Source: Candidatus Moraniibacteriota bacterium
GTDB lineage: Bacteria > Patescibacteriota > Minisyncoccia > Moranbacterales > GCA-2747515
Assembly (NCBI GenBank): GCA_029938745.1
Contig: JAOZUJ010000044.1
Span: forward strand, 1 to 8,129
Direction of reading: 5' to 3'
DNA: 8,129 bases
Part shown: positions 1 to 6,362 of the stretch, one piece after another
Position numbering within the stretch: position 1 is the stretch's first letter
How the letters are laid out: every line of letters starts with the position of its first letter
Notes under the pieces: generated by a model
The model's input: the letters and a program-made list of their open reading frames with translations, nothing else
Database searches by the model: none
What the model was told of the DNA's origin: nothing
Program-made: the position numbers and the translations under genes

Positions 1-1047
1 TTACAAGTAGGCATTGTTGGTTTGCCAAATGTGGGAAAATCAACATTATTCAAAGCATTAACAAATAATCCAGTGGATATTAATAATTATCCATTTTGCA
101 CAATTGAACCAAATGTTGGTGTTGTGGAAGTTCCAGATGAGAGGCTACAAAAGCTTGCAAAAATGTCACAAACACAAAAGATTATTCCGACGGTGGTAGA
201 GTTTGTGGATATTGCAGGATTGGTAAAGGGTGCATCAGAAGGCGAAGGGCTGGGAAATAAGTTTTTGACAAATATTCGAGAAGTTGATGCAATTGCACAA
301 GTTGTACGTGTTTTTAATAATGATGACATTACACATGTGCATAATAGCGTGGATCCTATGCGAGATATTGAAATTATTGAAACAGAACTCATGCTTGCTG
401 ATATGGTTACTGTGGATAAAACAATTGCGCGTTTGGAAAAATTGGTGCGTAGTGAGGATAAAGATGCTATAAGTCAAATGGAATTGGTACAAAAAATAAA
501 AACAGCGCTTGATGATGGTGTGCTTGCACGTACAATTAAAATAGATTTTACACATGAGCCAAGTAAAAATATCATAATGGAAATGAGCTTACTGACAATG
601 AAGCCAATTATGTATATTTACAATGTGTCAAATACAGAAGAGAAATTGGATGATGCATTAGAGCAGAGGCCACATGTAAAATTGGATGTAAAAATTGAAG
701 AAGAATTAATGGAAATGAGTACACAGGATGCTGTAGAAATGGGAATGGAATCACATCTGGGCGATGTTATAATAGAAGCATTTGATTTACTAGGATTACA
801 AACATTTCTTACAACAGGAGAAGCAGAAACACGTGCGTGGACTATCAAGCGGGGTTCAACTGCGCCAGAGGCAGGTGCAGCAATTCATAATGATTTCAAA
901 GATCAATTCATCCGTGCAGACGTGGTGAATTGGCAAAAATTACTTGATGCAGGCAGTTGGAGCGCGGCACGTGACAGTGGTGAATTACAAACAGTTGGAA
1001 AAGATTACATTATGCAAGATGGCGACGTGGTTGAATTTAAAGTATAG
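1..1047 (+). CDS. ychF: YchF/OLA1-family P-loop NTPase, 5'-truncated by the window edge
   Basis: This is an Obg-related YchF ATPase/GTPase, a cytoplasmic ribosome-associated protein linked to stress and translation control. The reading frame is open from base 1 and begins LQVGIVGLPNVGKST, so the G1/Walker A loop lies at visible codons 7-15. A start at the TTG at base 22 would cut this loop and is wrong; the true start is only a few codons upstream of the window. Visible codons number 348, against about 360 for the family. The G3 motif DIAGLVKGASEGEGLGN begins at codon 70. The G4 position reads NVSN (codons 208-211), where the family usually has NxxE. A C-terminal TGS domain runs from about codon 262 and ends in KDYIMQDGDVVEFKV. 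The stop is TAG. No terminator follows; the groEL promoter begins five bases later, so read-through into groEL is possible. Family assignment is very secure. Confidence 0.96.
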   Translation, partial: LQVGIVGLPNVGKSTLFKALTNNPVDINNYPFCTIEPNVGVVEVPDERLQKLAKMSQTQKIIPTVVEFVDIAGLVKGASEGEGLGNKFLTNIREVDAIAQVVRVFNNDDITHVHNSVDPMRDIEIIETELMLADMVTVDKTIARLEKLVRSEDKDAISQMELVQKIKTALDDGVLARTIKIDFTHEPSKNIIMEMSLLTMKPIMYIYNVSNTEEKLDDALEQRPHVKLDVKIEEELMEMSTQDAVEMGMESHLGDVIIEAFDLLGLQTFLTTGEAETRAWTIKRGSTAPEAGAAIHNDFKDQFIRADVVNWQKLLDAGSWSAARDSGELQTVGKDYIMQDGDVVEFKV

Positions 1048-1051
1048 AACA

Positions 1052-1079
1052 TTGACAAATATTTTGATTTTTGTACAAT
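1052..1079 (+). promoter_or_regulatory. groEL promoter P1 (sigma-70 type)
   Basis: A perfect -35 hexamer TTGACA (1052-1057) and a -10 hexamer TACAAT (1074-1079, one mismatch to TATAAT) are separated by 16 bp. Transcription should start near 1086, a few bases before the CIRCE operator, which is the usual layout of an HrcA-repressed promoter. The -35 starts only five bases after the ychF stop. The leader to the groEL start would be about 170 bases. Confidence 0.8.
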
Positions 1080-1089
1080 AGGGAGATAA

Positions 1090-1116
1090 TTAGCACTCTC
1101 TCTTTTAGATTGCTAA
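1090..1116 (+). promoter_or_regulatory. CIRCE operator (HrcA-binding inverted repeat)
   Basis: The left arm TTAGCACTC (1090-1098) matches the CIRCE consensus exactly. A 9-base spacer follows, then the right arm GATTGCTAA (1108-1116), which differs from the consensus GAGTGCTAA at one base. The symmetry extends by two further A-T pairs (AA at 1088-1089 with TT at 1117-1118). CIRCE is the known operator of the HrcA repressor and typically controls groE and dnaK operons. Its position just downstream of P1 and upstream of groEL fits. hrcA itself is not in the window. Confidence 0.92.
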
Positions 1117-1127
1117 TTTATACAATG

Positions 1128-1216
1128 TCATCTCGAGCGAAGTGAAACATAGTTGAGAGATCTTAAAACTATTGGATGTGAGATTTCTCCGTTCCGCTAC
1201 GCTCCAGTCGAAATGA
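1128..1216. repeat. Imperfect inverted-repeat element in the groEL leader
   Basis: The outer ends TCATCTCGA (1128-1136) and TCGAAATGA (1208-1216) are inverted copies with one mismatch. The inner ends GAGAGATCT (1155-1163) and AGATTTCTC (1181-1189) also pair with one mismatch. Between them the arms share AGCG-AG-G-AAC-like sequence with small gaps. The result is an approximately 89-bp hairpin-capable palindrome lying between the CIRCE operator and the groEL start codon, so it would be transcribed in the leader. The sequence resembles the dispersed GTCATTTCGAGCGAAG...GAATCTC-type palindromic repeats seen in many bacterial genomes. Function is unknown. It could be a non-autonomous mobile repeat or a leader structure. 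Confidence 0.75.
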
Positions 1217-1222
1217 TATAAT
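1214..1222 (+). promoter_or_regulatory. Possible second groEL promoter (extended -10)
   Basis: TGATATAAT is a perfect extended -10 (TGn followed by TATAAT at 1217-1222). No convincing -35 is present about 17 bp upstream, but extended -10 promoters can work without one. The TGA is the last triplet of the inverted repeat and the TATAAT lies in the flanking sequence. A transcript would start near 1229, with a leader of about 26 bases and no CIRCE. In AT-rich DNA such matches also occur by chance, so confidence is moderate to low. Confidence 0.4.
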
Positions 1223-1254
1223 TATTACTTAAGTAAATTATTTTTTATAAAAAT

Positions 1255-2925
1255 ATGTCAAAGCAAATAGAATTTGGAACTGATGCTCGTAAAAAAGTTG
1301 TAGCAGGAATTGATATTGTCGCAAACGCAGTAAAAACAACAATTGGTCCGAAGGGGCGCAATGTTGTTTTAGATAAAGGATTTGGTGCACCGACTGTGAC
1401 AAATGATGGTGTAGCAATCGCAAAAGAAATTGAACTTGAAGATAAATTTGAAAATATTGGTGCAGAGCTTATCAAGGAGGTTGCTGATAAAACAAATGAT
1501 GCAGCAGGAGACGGAACAACAACGTCAACTATTATGATGCAAGCAATTGTAAGCGAAGGAATGAAATTTGTGGAAACGGGAATTAATCCTGTTGGAATTC
1601 GAAAGGGATTGGAGGCAGCAAAAAATGACGTTGTTGCAGTTTTGCAAGACAATTCAAAGCGTGTTGTATCAAAAGAAGAAATTGCACAAGTTGCAACAAT
1701 TAGTGCTGAAAATGCAGAGATGGGTAATATGATCGCTGATGTGATGGATCAGGTTGGAAAAGATGGCGTGATTACTGTAGAAGAGTCACAAACAGTTGGT
1801 TTATCTCATGATATTGTGGAAGGTATGCAATTTGATAAAGGATATGTATCACCATATATGATCACGGATGCAGAGTCGCGTAAAGCAGAAATCAAAGAGC
1901 CAGCAATACTTATTACAGATAAAAAAATATCTGCAATCAATGATATCTTGCCATTATTGGAAAAAATTGCACAGAGTGGGAAAAAAGATCTTGTTATTAT
2001 CTGTGAAGACCTTGATGGTGAAGCACTTGCAACTTTGGTTGTAAATAAGTTGCGTGGAACAATGAATGTACTTGCAGTTAAGGCGCCGGAATTTGGTGAC
2101 ACACGAAAAGACGTGCTTGATGATATTGCAGTTGTTACTGGTGCGACTGTGATTGTAGAAGAGAAGGGAATGACAATGGAAAATGTTGACTTGGATGTAC
2201 TTGGGTCTGCTGCTAAAGTTGTATCAACAAATGATAATACAACAATTGTGGATGGTCGTGGTACAAAAAAAGCAATTAAAGAACGCACAGAACAAATTAT
2301 ACGTCAAATTGATGCTGAAGATTCGAGTTATGAACAAGAAAAATTACAAAAACGTGTTGCTAAATTATCTGGTGGTGTTGCTGTGATACGAGCAGGAGCT
2401 GCGACAGAAACTGAAATGGGATATGTTCGTCATAAGCTAGAAGATGCTCTTGCTGCAACAAAAGCAGCGGTTGAAGAAGGTGTTGTAGCTGGTGGTGGGA
2501 CTGCGCTTGTAAAGGCTTCAGATTCTATAAAAATTGATGAAAAAGCAAATAACGAATTTCGCGCAGGTTACAAAACTTTACTTAATGCACTTTCTGCACC
2601 GCTCAAACAAATTGCTGCAAATGCAGGAGAGCGTGATTCAGCAGTAGTTCTTAATACTGTTATTGAAAGTAAGGGAAAAAACTTTGGATACAATGCACTT
2701 GATGATAAATATGAAGACAATATGATCAAGTCTGGAATTATTGATCCATTGAAAGTTACACGTACTGCAATTGAAAACGCTGTTTCTGTGGCGTCAATGC
2801 TACTTACAACAGAAGTTGTAATTACAGATAAGCCAAGTGAAAATGATGGTGCTGATGCCGCAGCTGCAGCTGCTGCGATGGGCGGTATGGGCGGAGGAAT
2901 GCCAGGAATGGGTGGGATGATGTAG
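1255..2925 (+). CDS. groEL: Chaperonin GroEL (Hsp60, 60-kDa subunit)
   Basis: This is a complete 556-residue group I chaperonin subunit, the ATP-driven double-ring folding cage of the cytoplasm. Visible signatures are the N-terminal equatorial segment GPKGRNVVLDK (31-41), the catalytic Asp at 51 (E. coli D52), the nucleotide loop GDGTTT (85-90), the apical substrate-binding segment around MQFDKGYVSPYM (191-202), the second catalytic Asp at 397 in KLEDAL (E. coli D398), AVEEGVVAGGGTAL (405-418), and a flexible Gly-Met tail (542-556). Length and all key residues are normal. The start ATG has no Shine-Dalgarno sequence; the upstream bases are A/T only. Expression is probably controlled by HrcA through the CIRCE operator, with a terminator 30 bases past the stop. 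No groES lies directly upstream or downstream, so it is monocistronic here. Confidence 0.98.
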   Translation: MSKQIEFGTDARKKVVAGIDIVANAVKTTIGPKGRNVVLDKGFGAPTVTNDGVAIAKEIELEDKFENIGAELIKEVADKTNDAAGDGTTTSTIMMQAIVSEGMKFVETGINPVGIRKGLEAAKNDVVAVLQDNSKRVVSKEEIAQVATISAENAEMGNMIADVMDQVGKDGVITVEESQTVGLSHDIVEGMQFDKGYVSPYMITDAESRKAEIKEPAILITDKKISAINDILPLLEKIAQSGKKDLVIICEDLDGEALATLVVNKLRGTMNVLAVKAPEFGDTRKDVLDDIAVVTGATVIVEEKGMTMENVDLDVLGSAAKVVSTNDNTTIVDGRGTKKAIKERTEQIIRQIDAEDSSYEQEKLQKRVAKLSGGVAVIRAGAATETEMGYVRHKLEDALAATKAAVEEGVVAGGGTALVKASDSIKIDEKANNEFRAGYKTLLNALSAPLKQIAANAGERDSAVVLNTVIESKGKNFGYNALDDKYEDNMIKSGIIDPLKVTRTAIENAVSVASMLLTTEVVITDKPSENDGADAAAAAAAMGGMGGGMPGMGGMM

Positions 2926-2954
2926 TTTGTAAGTTTTGAAAATAAGAGAACAGG

Positions 2955-2986
2955 AAAAAAGTGAATTCGTAAGAATTCACTTTTTT
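2955..2986 (+). terminator. Rho-independent terminator of groEL
   Basis: A perfect 14-bp inverted repeat (AAAAAAGTGAATTC at 2955-2968 and its complement at 2973-2986) with a GTAA loop ends in six T residues. The A and T tracts at the stem base mean it could act in both directions, but no gene faces it from the right. It begins 30 bases after the groEL stop. Confidence 0.9.
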
Positions 2987-3019
2987 GTGATTACTAATAT
3001 ATAATTACTCACACCTCAA

Positions 3020-3285
3020 ACATGTCTTTGCGAGCAGAAGTGATAATCGTCATGATCCGCGAAGCAATCTCATTAATTTTGCAATACATATAATATTATT
3101 TCCCAATCATTACCCACTGTAGTGGCGTGACCTTGTGTTCGTCATGTATTTGTAACGCGAGGACAGCTACAAAAGTATTTGTCTTTGCAATGAATATTCA
3201 TTGAATAAAGGTTAATTGAAAATTGGATGATGAGGATTGCTTCACTTTGGCGCATATAATGTTACGGTTGCTCGCAAAGACATGT
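3020..3285. repeat. 266-bp element bounded by 17-bp perfect inverted repeats
   Basis: ACATGTCTTTGCGAGCA (3020-3036) recurs as its exact reverse complement at 3269-3285. A second inner pair, GAAGCAATC (3061-3069) and GATTGCTTC (3235-3243), is also exact. Weaker similarity, with gaps, extends outward to CACAC at 3010-3014 and GTGTG at 3294-3298. The interior holds a 16-bp perfect palindrome (3188-3203) and a small hairpin (CCACT at 3114-3118 with AGTGG at 3121-3125), but no credible gene. The arms resemble the dispersed GTCATTGCGAGCGAAGCGAAGCAATC-type bacterial repeat. Together with the flanks this accounts for most of the gene-free stretch between the groEL terminator and the pilB promoter. 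A MITE-like insertion or a pair of inverted repeat copies are both possible. No clear target-site duplication is visible. Confidence 0.75.
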
Positions 3286-3318
3286 GTGTTTAAGTGTGCG
3301 ATGGATCACATTAGTCGT

Positions 3319-3347
3319 TTGGCCTCTTTGATGTTTGATGTTATAAT
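3319..3347 (+). promoter_or_regulatory. Probable pilB promoter
   Basis: A perfect -10 TATAAT (3342-3347) sits 17 bp downstream of TTGGCC (3319-3324), a 4/6 match to the -35 consensus. The spacer contains a tandem 7-bp repeat, TTTGATG twice (3327-3340), which might be a regulatory site or chance. Transcription would start near 3354, giving a leader of about 20 bases before the pilB ATG. It lies just outside the inverted-repeat element and is the only good promoter seen for the pilus cluster. Confidence 0.6.
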
Positions 3348-3373
3348 GACGAGGAATACAAAAACCAAAGAAT

Positions 3374-5113
3374 ATGAAAATAGAAAATTCACAGTTATAC
3401 GATTATCTTATAGAGAATAAAATTCTTGATGAGCAAAAAATTGCTCCTATTTTTGTGCATGCCCAGAGGGATAATAAACAACTTTGTGAACTCTTAATTG
3501 AAGAAAATATTCTTGATGAAATCACATGTGTAAAAAGCATAGCAGCTGTTTTGGGGTATCCGTTTGTTGACCTTACAAAAGAAACAATTTCTGGTGATAT
3601 ACTTAATCTTATACCAGAGCAAGTTGCAAAAAAATCACAAGTAATTGCATTTGGTAAAGAAGGCGATACATTGAAAGTTGCAATGAAAGATCCAGAAGAT
3701 CTACAGATGATCGATTTTTTGAAAAAAAAGACAGATTTTGACATTATGCCGTATGTGACAACAGTTGATAGTATTCAAACAGCACTGAAACAATATACAA
3801 AAAGTTTGAAAGTGGAGTTTGGAGAGATGTTAGATGATAGCGATAGTGATGGTGATGGTGAACAAAATCAAGAAGATGATCTAGTAAAAATGGCTGAGGA
3901 CTTGCCAATAGTGCGAATTGTAGATACTTTAGTCAAACATGCAATACTTGATGGTGCTTCCGATATTCATATTGAACCACAGGAAAAAAATGTAATCGTG
4001 CGTTATCGTATTGATGGTATTTTACGTCAAGCAATGACATTGCCAAGAACTGCTCTGTCTGGAATTATTGCACGTATAAAAGTTCTTTCTAATCTGAAAT
4101 TGGATGAACATCGATTGCCACAAGATGGTCGGTTTAAGATGGAGAGTGATGAGTATAAGATTTCATTTCGTGTAAGCATTCTCCCAGTTTTTGATGGTGA
4201 AAAAGTTGTTATGCGTCTTTTGGATGAATCAGCAACTGGTTTAACATTAGAAAAAATGGGATTGCATGGTGAAGCACTTGAGGCAATTCAAAGAGAAATC
4301 CGTAAGCCAAATGGCATGGTGCTCGTGACTGGTCCGACTGGTTCTGGTAAAACAACGACACTTTATACTGTGGTTGATATTCTAAACTCACCAGAAGTGA
4401 ATATTTCTACGATTGAAGATCCTGTGGAGTACCGTATGGATAGCATCAATCAAACACAGGTAATATCAAAAATTGGTATGACATTTGCCGCGGGACTTCG
4501 CTCGTTATTGCGTCAAGATCCTGATATTATCATGGTTGGTGAGATTCGCGATAAGGAGACGCTGGAAATTGCAATCCATGCTGCTATGACAGGTCACTTA
4601 GTACTTTCAACATTGCATACAAACTCTGCTGCTGGAGCAATTCCTCGCATGGTTGATATGGGCGTAGAGCCATTTCTGATTGCATCAACAACAAATATTA
4701 TCATAGCGCAACGACTTGTACGTCGTTTGTGTGTGGAATGTAGAGAAGCATATAAATTAAATGCAAAAGAAGTAGAAACATTATCAAAAAATTATGAGGT
4801 TAATGCAATATTGGAGACATTATATAGAATGGATGCTTTGAAAAGTGGCACAAAGTGGACAGATGTTGAATTATTTAGACCGGGAGGCTGTTCACAATGT
4901 AATGGCACAGGATATAAAGGACGTGGTGGTATTTATGAGGTTTTTGATATTACTGAAGAAATTGAAAAATTAATTACACAAAATGCAACGTCAGATGCGA
5001 TGGAGCGTAAAGCACGTGAGGACGGTATGGTAACAATGGTAGAAGATGGATTTTTTAAAGTTGTGCAAGGATTTACAAGTGTCGAAGAAGTTATGCGTGT
5101 AACACAAGAATAG
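3374..5113 (+). CDS. pilB: Type IV pilus assembly ATPase PilB (GspE/PulE family)
   Basis: This 579-residue protein is the cytoplasmic hexameric ATPase that powers pilus extension. The N-terminal MshEN/GspE-N-type region spans about 1-145 and is joined by a very acidic linker (154-169, with DDSDSDGDG) to the motor. Motor landmarks are DGASDIHIEP (193-202), the LDEHRLPQDGRF segment (243-254), Walker A GPTGSGKTTT (320-329), the Asp box STIEDPVEY (345-353), Walker B region RQDPDIIMVGEIRD (380-393), and the His box TGHLVLSTLHTN (406-417). A zinc-binding tetracysteine is complete: C453/C456 and C506/C509. This zinc site and the length separate PilB from the retraction ATPase PilT. The ATG has no Shine-Dalgarno; GAGG lies about 20 bases upstream, too far to serve. 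pilC follows after 30 bases. No pilT is present between pilB and pilC. GspE of a type II system is the alternative name, but the context favours a pilus. Confidence 0.95.
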   Translation: MKIENSQLYDYLIENKILDEQKIAPIFVHAQRDNKQLCELLIEENILDEITCVKSIAAVLGYPFVDLTKETISGDILNLIPEQVAKKSQVIAFGKEGDTLKVAMKDPEDLQMIDFLKKKTDFDIMPYVTTVDSIQTALKQYTKSLKVEFGEMLDDSDSDGDGEQNQEDDLVKMAEDLPIVRIVDTLVKHAILDGASDIHIEPQEKNVIVRYRIDGILRQAMTLPRTALSGIIARIKVLSNLKLDEHRLPQDGRFKMESDEYKISFRVSILPVFDGEKVVMRLLDESATGLTLEKMGLHGEALEAIQREIRKPNGMVLVTGPTGSGKTTTLYTVVDILNSPEVNISTIEDPVEYRMDSINQTQVISKIGMTFAAGLRSLLRQDPDIIMVGEIRDKETLEIAIHAAMTGHLVLSTLHTNSAAGAIPRMVDMGVEPFLIASTTNIIIAQRLVRRLCVECREAYKLNAKEVETLSKNYEVNAILETLYRMDALKSGTKWTDVELFRPGGCSQCNGTGYKGRGGIYEVFDITEEIEKLITQNATSDAMERKAREDGMVTMVEDGFFKVVQGFTSVEEVMRVTQE

Positions 5114-5115
5114 TG

Positions 5116-5121
5116 TATAAT
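5116..5121 (+). promoter_or_regulatory. Weak candidate -10 element ahead of pilC
   Basis: TATAAT lies three bases after the pilB stop and 22 bases before the pilC ATG. No -35 match is seen about 17 bp upstream, and the preceding TG is not in the extended -10 register. It may be a minor internal promoter or chance; it is listed because TATAAT also occurs 26-32 bases ahead of pilB and groEL. Confidence 0.25.
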
Positions 5122-5143
5122 TGAGTTATATTAAAACAAAAAC

Positions 5144-6361
5144 ATGTCAAAATATTTATATACAGCAAAAAATGTGTCTGGAACGCCACGGAGTGGGGAA
5201 ATGGATGCAGTCAATGAGCGAGATCTTGCAAAGCAATTGCGAGGTGATGGCTTTATTGTGACGTCCATAGAACACGTAGAAAATAAAGAGAAAAAAATAC
5301 ATATTAAGATCATGGATCGTTTGAGTGGTGTGAGCTTAAAAGACAAATTATTTTTTACGCGTAATCTAAGTGTTATGATTTCGTCTGGTTTGACAATTGC
5401 GCGTTCTCTATCAAATCTTAGTGTGCAAACGCAGAATAAACATTTTCGGGCAGTGTTGGAAGATATTTATAAAGACGTGCAAAAAGGTGTAACATTTAGC
5501 GATTCATTAGCAAAATATCCAGCAATATTTAATGATCTGTTCGTGAATATGGTACGCGTTGGAGAGATTGGTGGAACGCTTGATGAATCTCTGAATATTA
5601 TTACGGTGCAAATGGAAAAGGAACATGAGCTCAAATCAAAAGTGCGTGGTGCAATGATCTATCCGGCTGTTATTGTATTTGCGATGATGATTGTTGGTGT
5701 GATCATGCTTACATATATTTTGCCACAGATTTTAGGTGTATTTGGTGATATGGAAGTAGAATTACCAGCAACAACACAGTTTGTGATTAAACTCTCTGAT
5801 GCATTGCAAAATCATTATATTCTTATCACAGTTGGTTTGTTTGGTATTGTAGTGGGTATGAAGGTTTTAACTTCTACGGATATTGGTAAAAAAATAATAA
5901 GTTTTGTACTTCTTAAGTTACCAATTATTAAAAATATTGTTATCAAAGTAAACTGTGCACGATTTGCACGAATCTATAGTTCATTATTGCACAGTGGTGT
6001 GTCAGTTGTAGATGCTCTTAACATTGTGGCAAATACACTTACTAATACTTTTTTCAAAGATGCAATTATGGAAAGTCGCAGTAAGATCCAGCGTGGCGTT
6101 AATCTTTCAAGTGTTATTTCAGAATATCCAAAGATCTTTCCAGTCATTTTTGCACAAATGATCAAAGTGGGAGAAGAAACGGGTAAAACAGAAGATATGA
6201 TGGGAAAGCTTGCTGAATTTTATGAAGAAGAGGTAAATCAGATCACAAAAAACCTTTCATCAATTATTGAACCAGTCTTGATGTTGGTCATTGGTGCTGC
6301 TGTTGGATTTTTTGCAGTTGCGATGCTTACGCCGATGTATAGTGTACTTGAAAATATTTAA
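5144..6361 (+). CDS. pilC: Type IV pilus inner-membrane platform protein PilC (GspF family)
   Basis: This 405-residue integral membrane protein is the platform through which PilB drives pilin polymerisation. It shows the family duplication. The first T2SF domain lies at about 66-190, with FFTRNLSVMISSGL (70-83) and VRVGEIGGTLDESL (137-150); the second at about 268-395, with FARIYSSLLHSGV (274-286) and IKVGEETGKTEDM (340-352). Hydrophobic segments at about 174-198, 224-242 and 373-396 fit the usual three membrane helices. A short N-terminal region (1-60) resembles the usual PilC leader domain. Length is typical. No Shine-Dalgarno precedes the ATG; the upstream bases are A-rich. It is placed 30 bases after pilB and one base before the next pilin gene, so translation of the three is probably coupled. 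Assignment is secure; GspF is the only real alternative name. Confidence 0.95.
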   Translation: MSKYLYTAKNVSGTPRSGEMDAVNERDLAKQLRGDGFIVTSIEHVENKEKKIHIKIMDRLSGVSLKDKLFFTRNLSVMISSGLTIARSLSNLSVQTQNKHFRAVLEDIYKDVQKGVTFSDSLAKYPAIFNDLFVNMVRVGEIGGTLDESLNIITVQMEKEHELKSKVRGAMIYPAVIVFAMMIVGVIMLTYILPQILGVFGDMEVELPATTQFVIKLSDALQNHYILITVGLFGIVVGMKVLTSTDIGKKIISFVLLKLPIIKNIVIKVNCARFARIYSSLLHSGVSVVDALNIVANTLTNTFFKDAIMESRSKIQRGVNLSSVISEYPKIFPVIFAQMIKVGEETGKTEDMMGKLAEFYEEEVNQITKNLSSIIEPVLMLVIGAAVGFFAVAMLTPMYSVLENI

Positions 6362-6362
6362 T

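Noticed and set aside
22..1047. TTG at base 22 as the ychF start
   Set aside because: It would remove the GIVGL part of the G1 loop; the frame is open to base 1 and the conserved N-terminal sequence continues upstream.
1052..1075. Weak hairpin (ACAAA/TTTGT-like) as a ychF terminator
   Set aside because: The stem is short and AT-only, lacks a clear T tract and coincides with the groEL promoter.
1806..2288. Long antisense open frames opposite groEL, ychF, pilB, pilC and the large pilin (example given)
   Set aside because: They are low-complexity shadows of strongly conserved + strand genes with no recognisable domains.
3223..3420. 65-codon open frame upstream of pilB
   Set aside because: It runs through the right arm of the inverted repeat, the promoter and the pilB start, and has no recognisable protein features.
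6291..6362. Upstream start for the large pilin inside pilC
   Set aside because: It would add 24 residues in front of the prepilin leader, overlap pilC by 71 bases, and spoil the short charged leader; ATG 6363 fits the class III signal.
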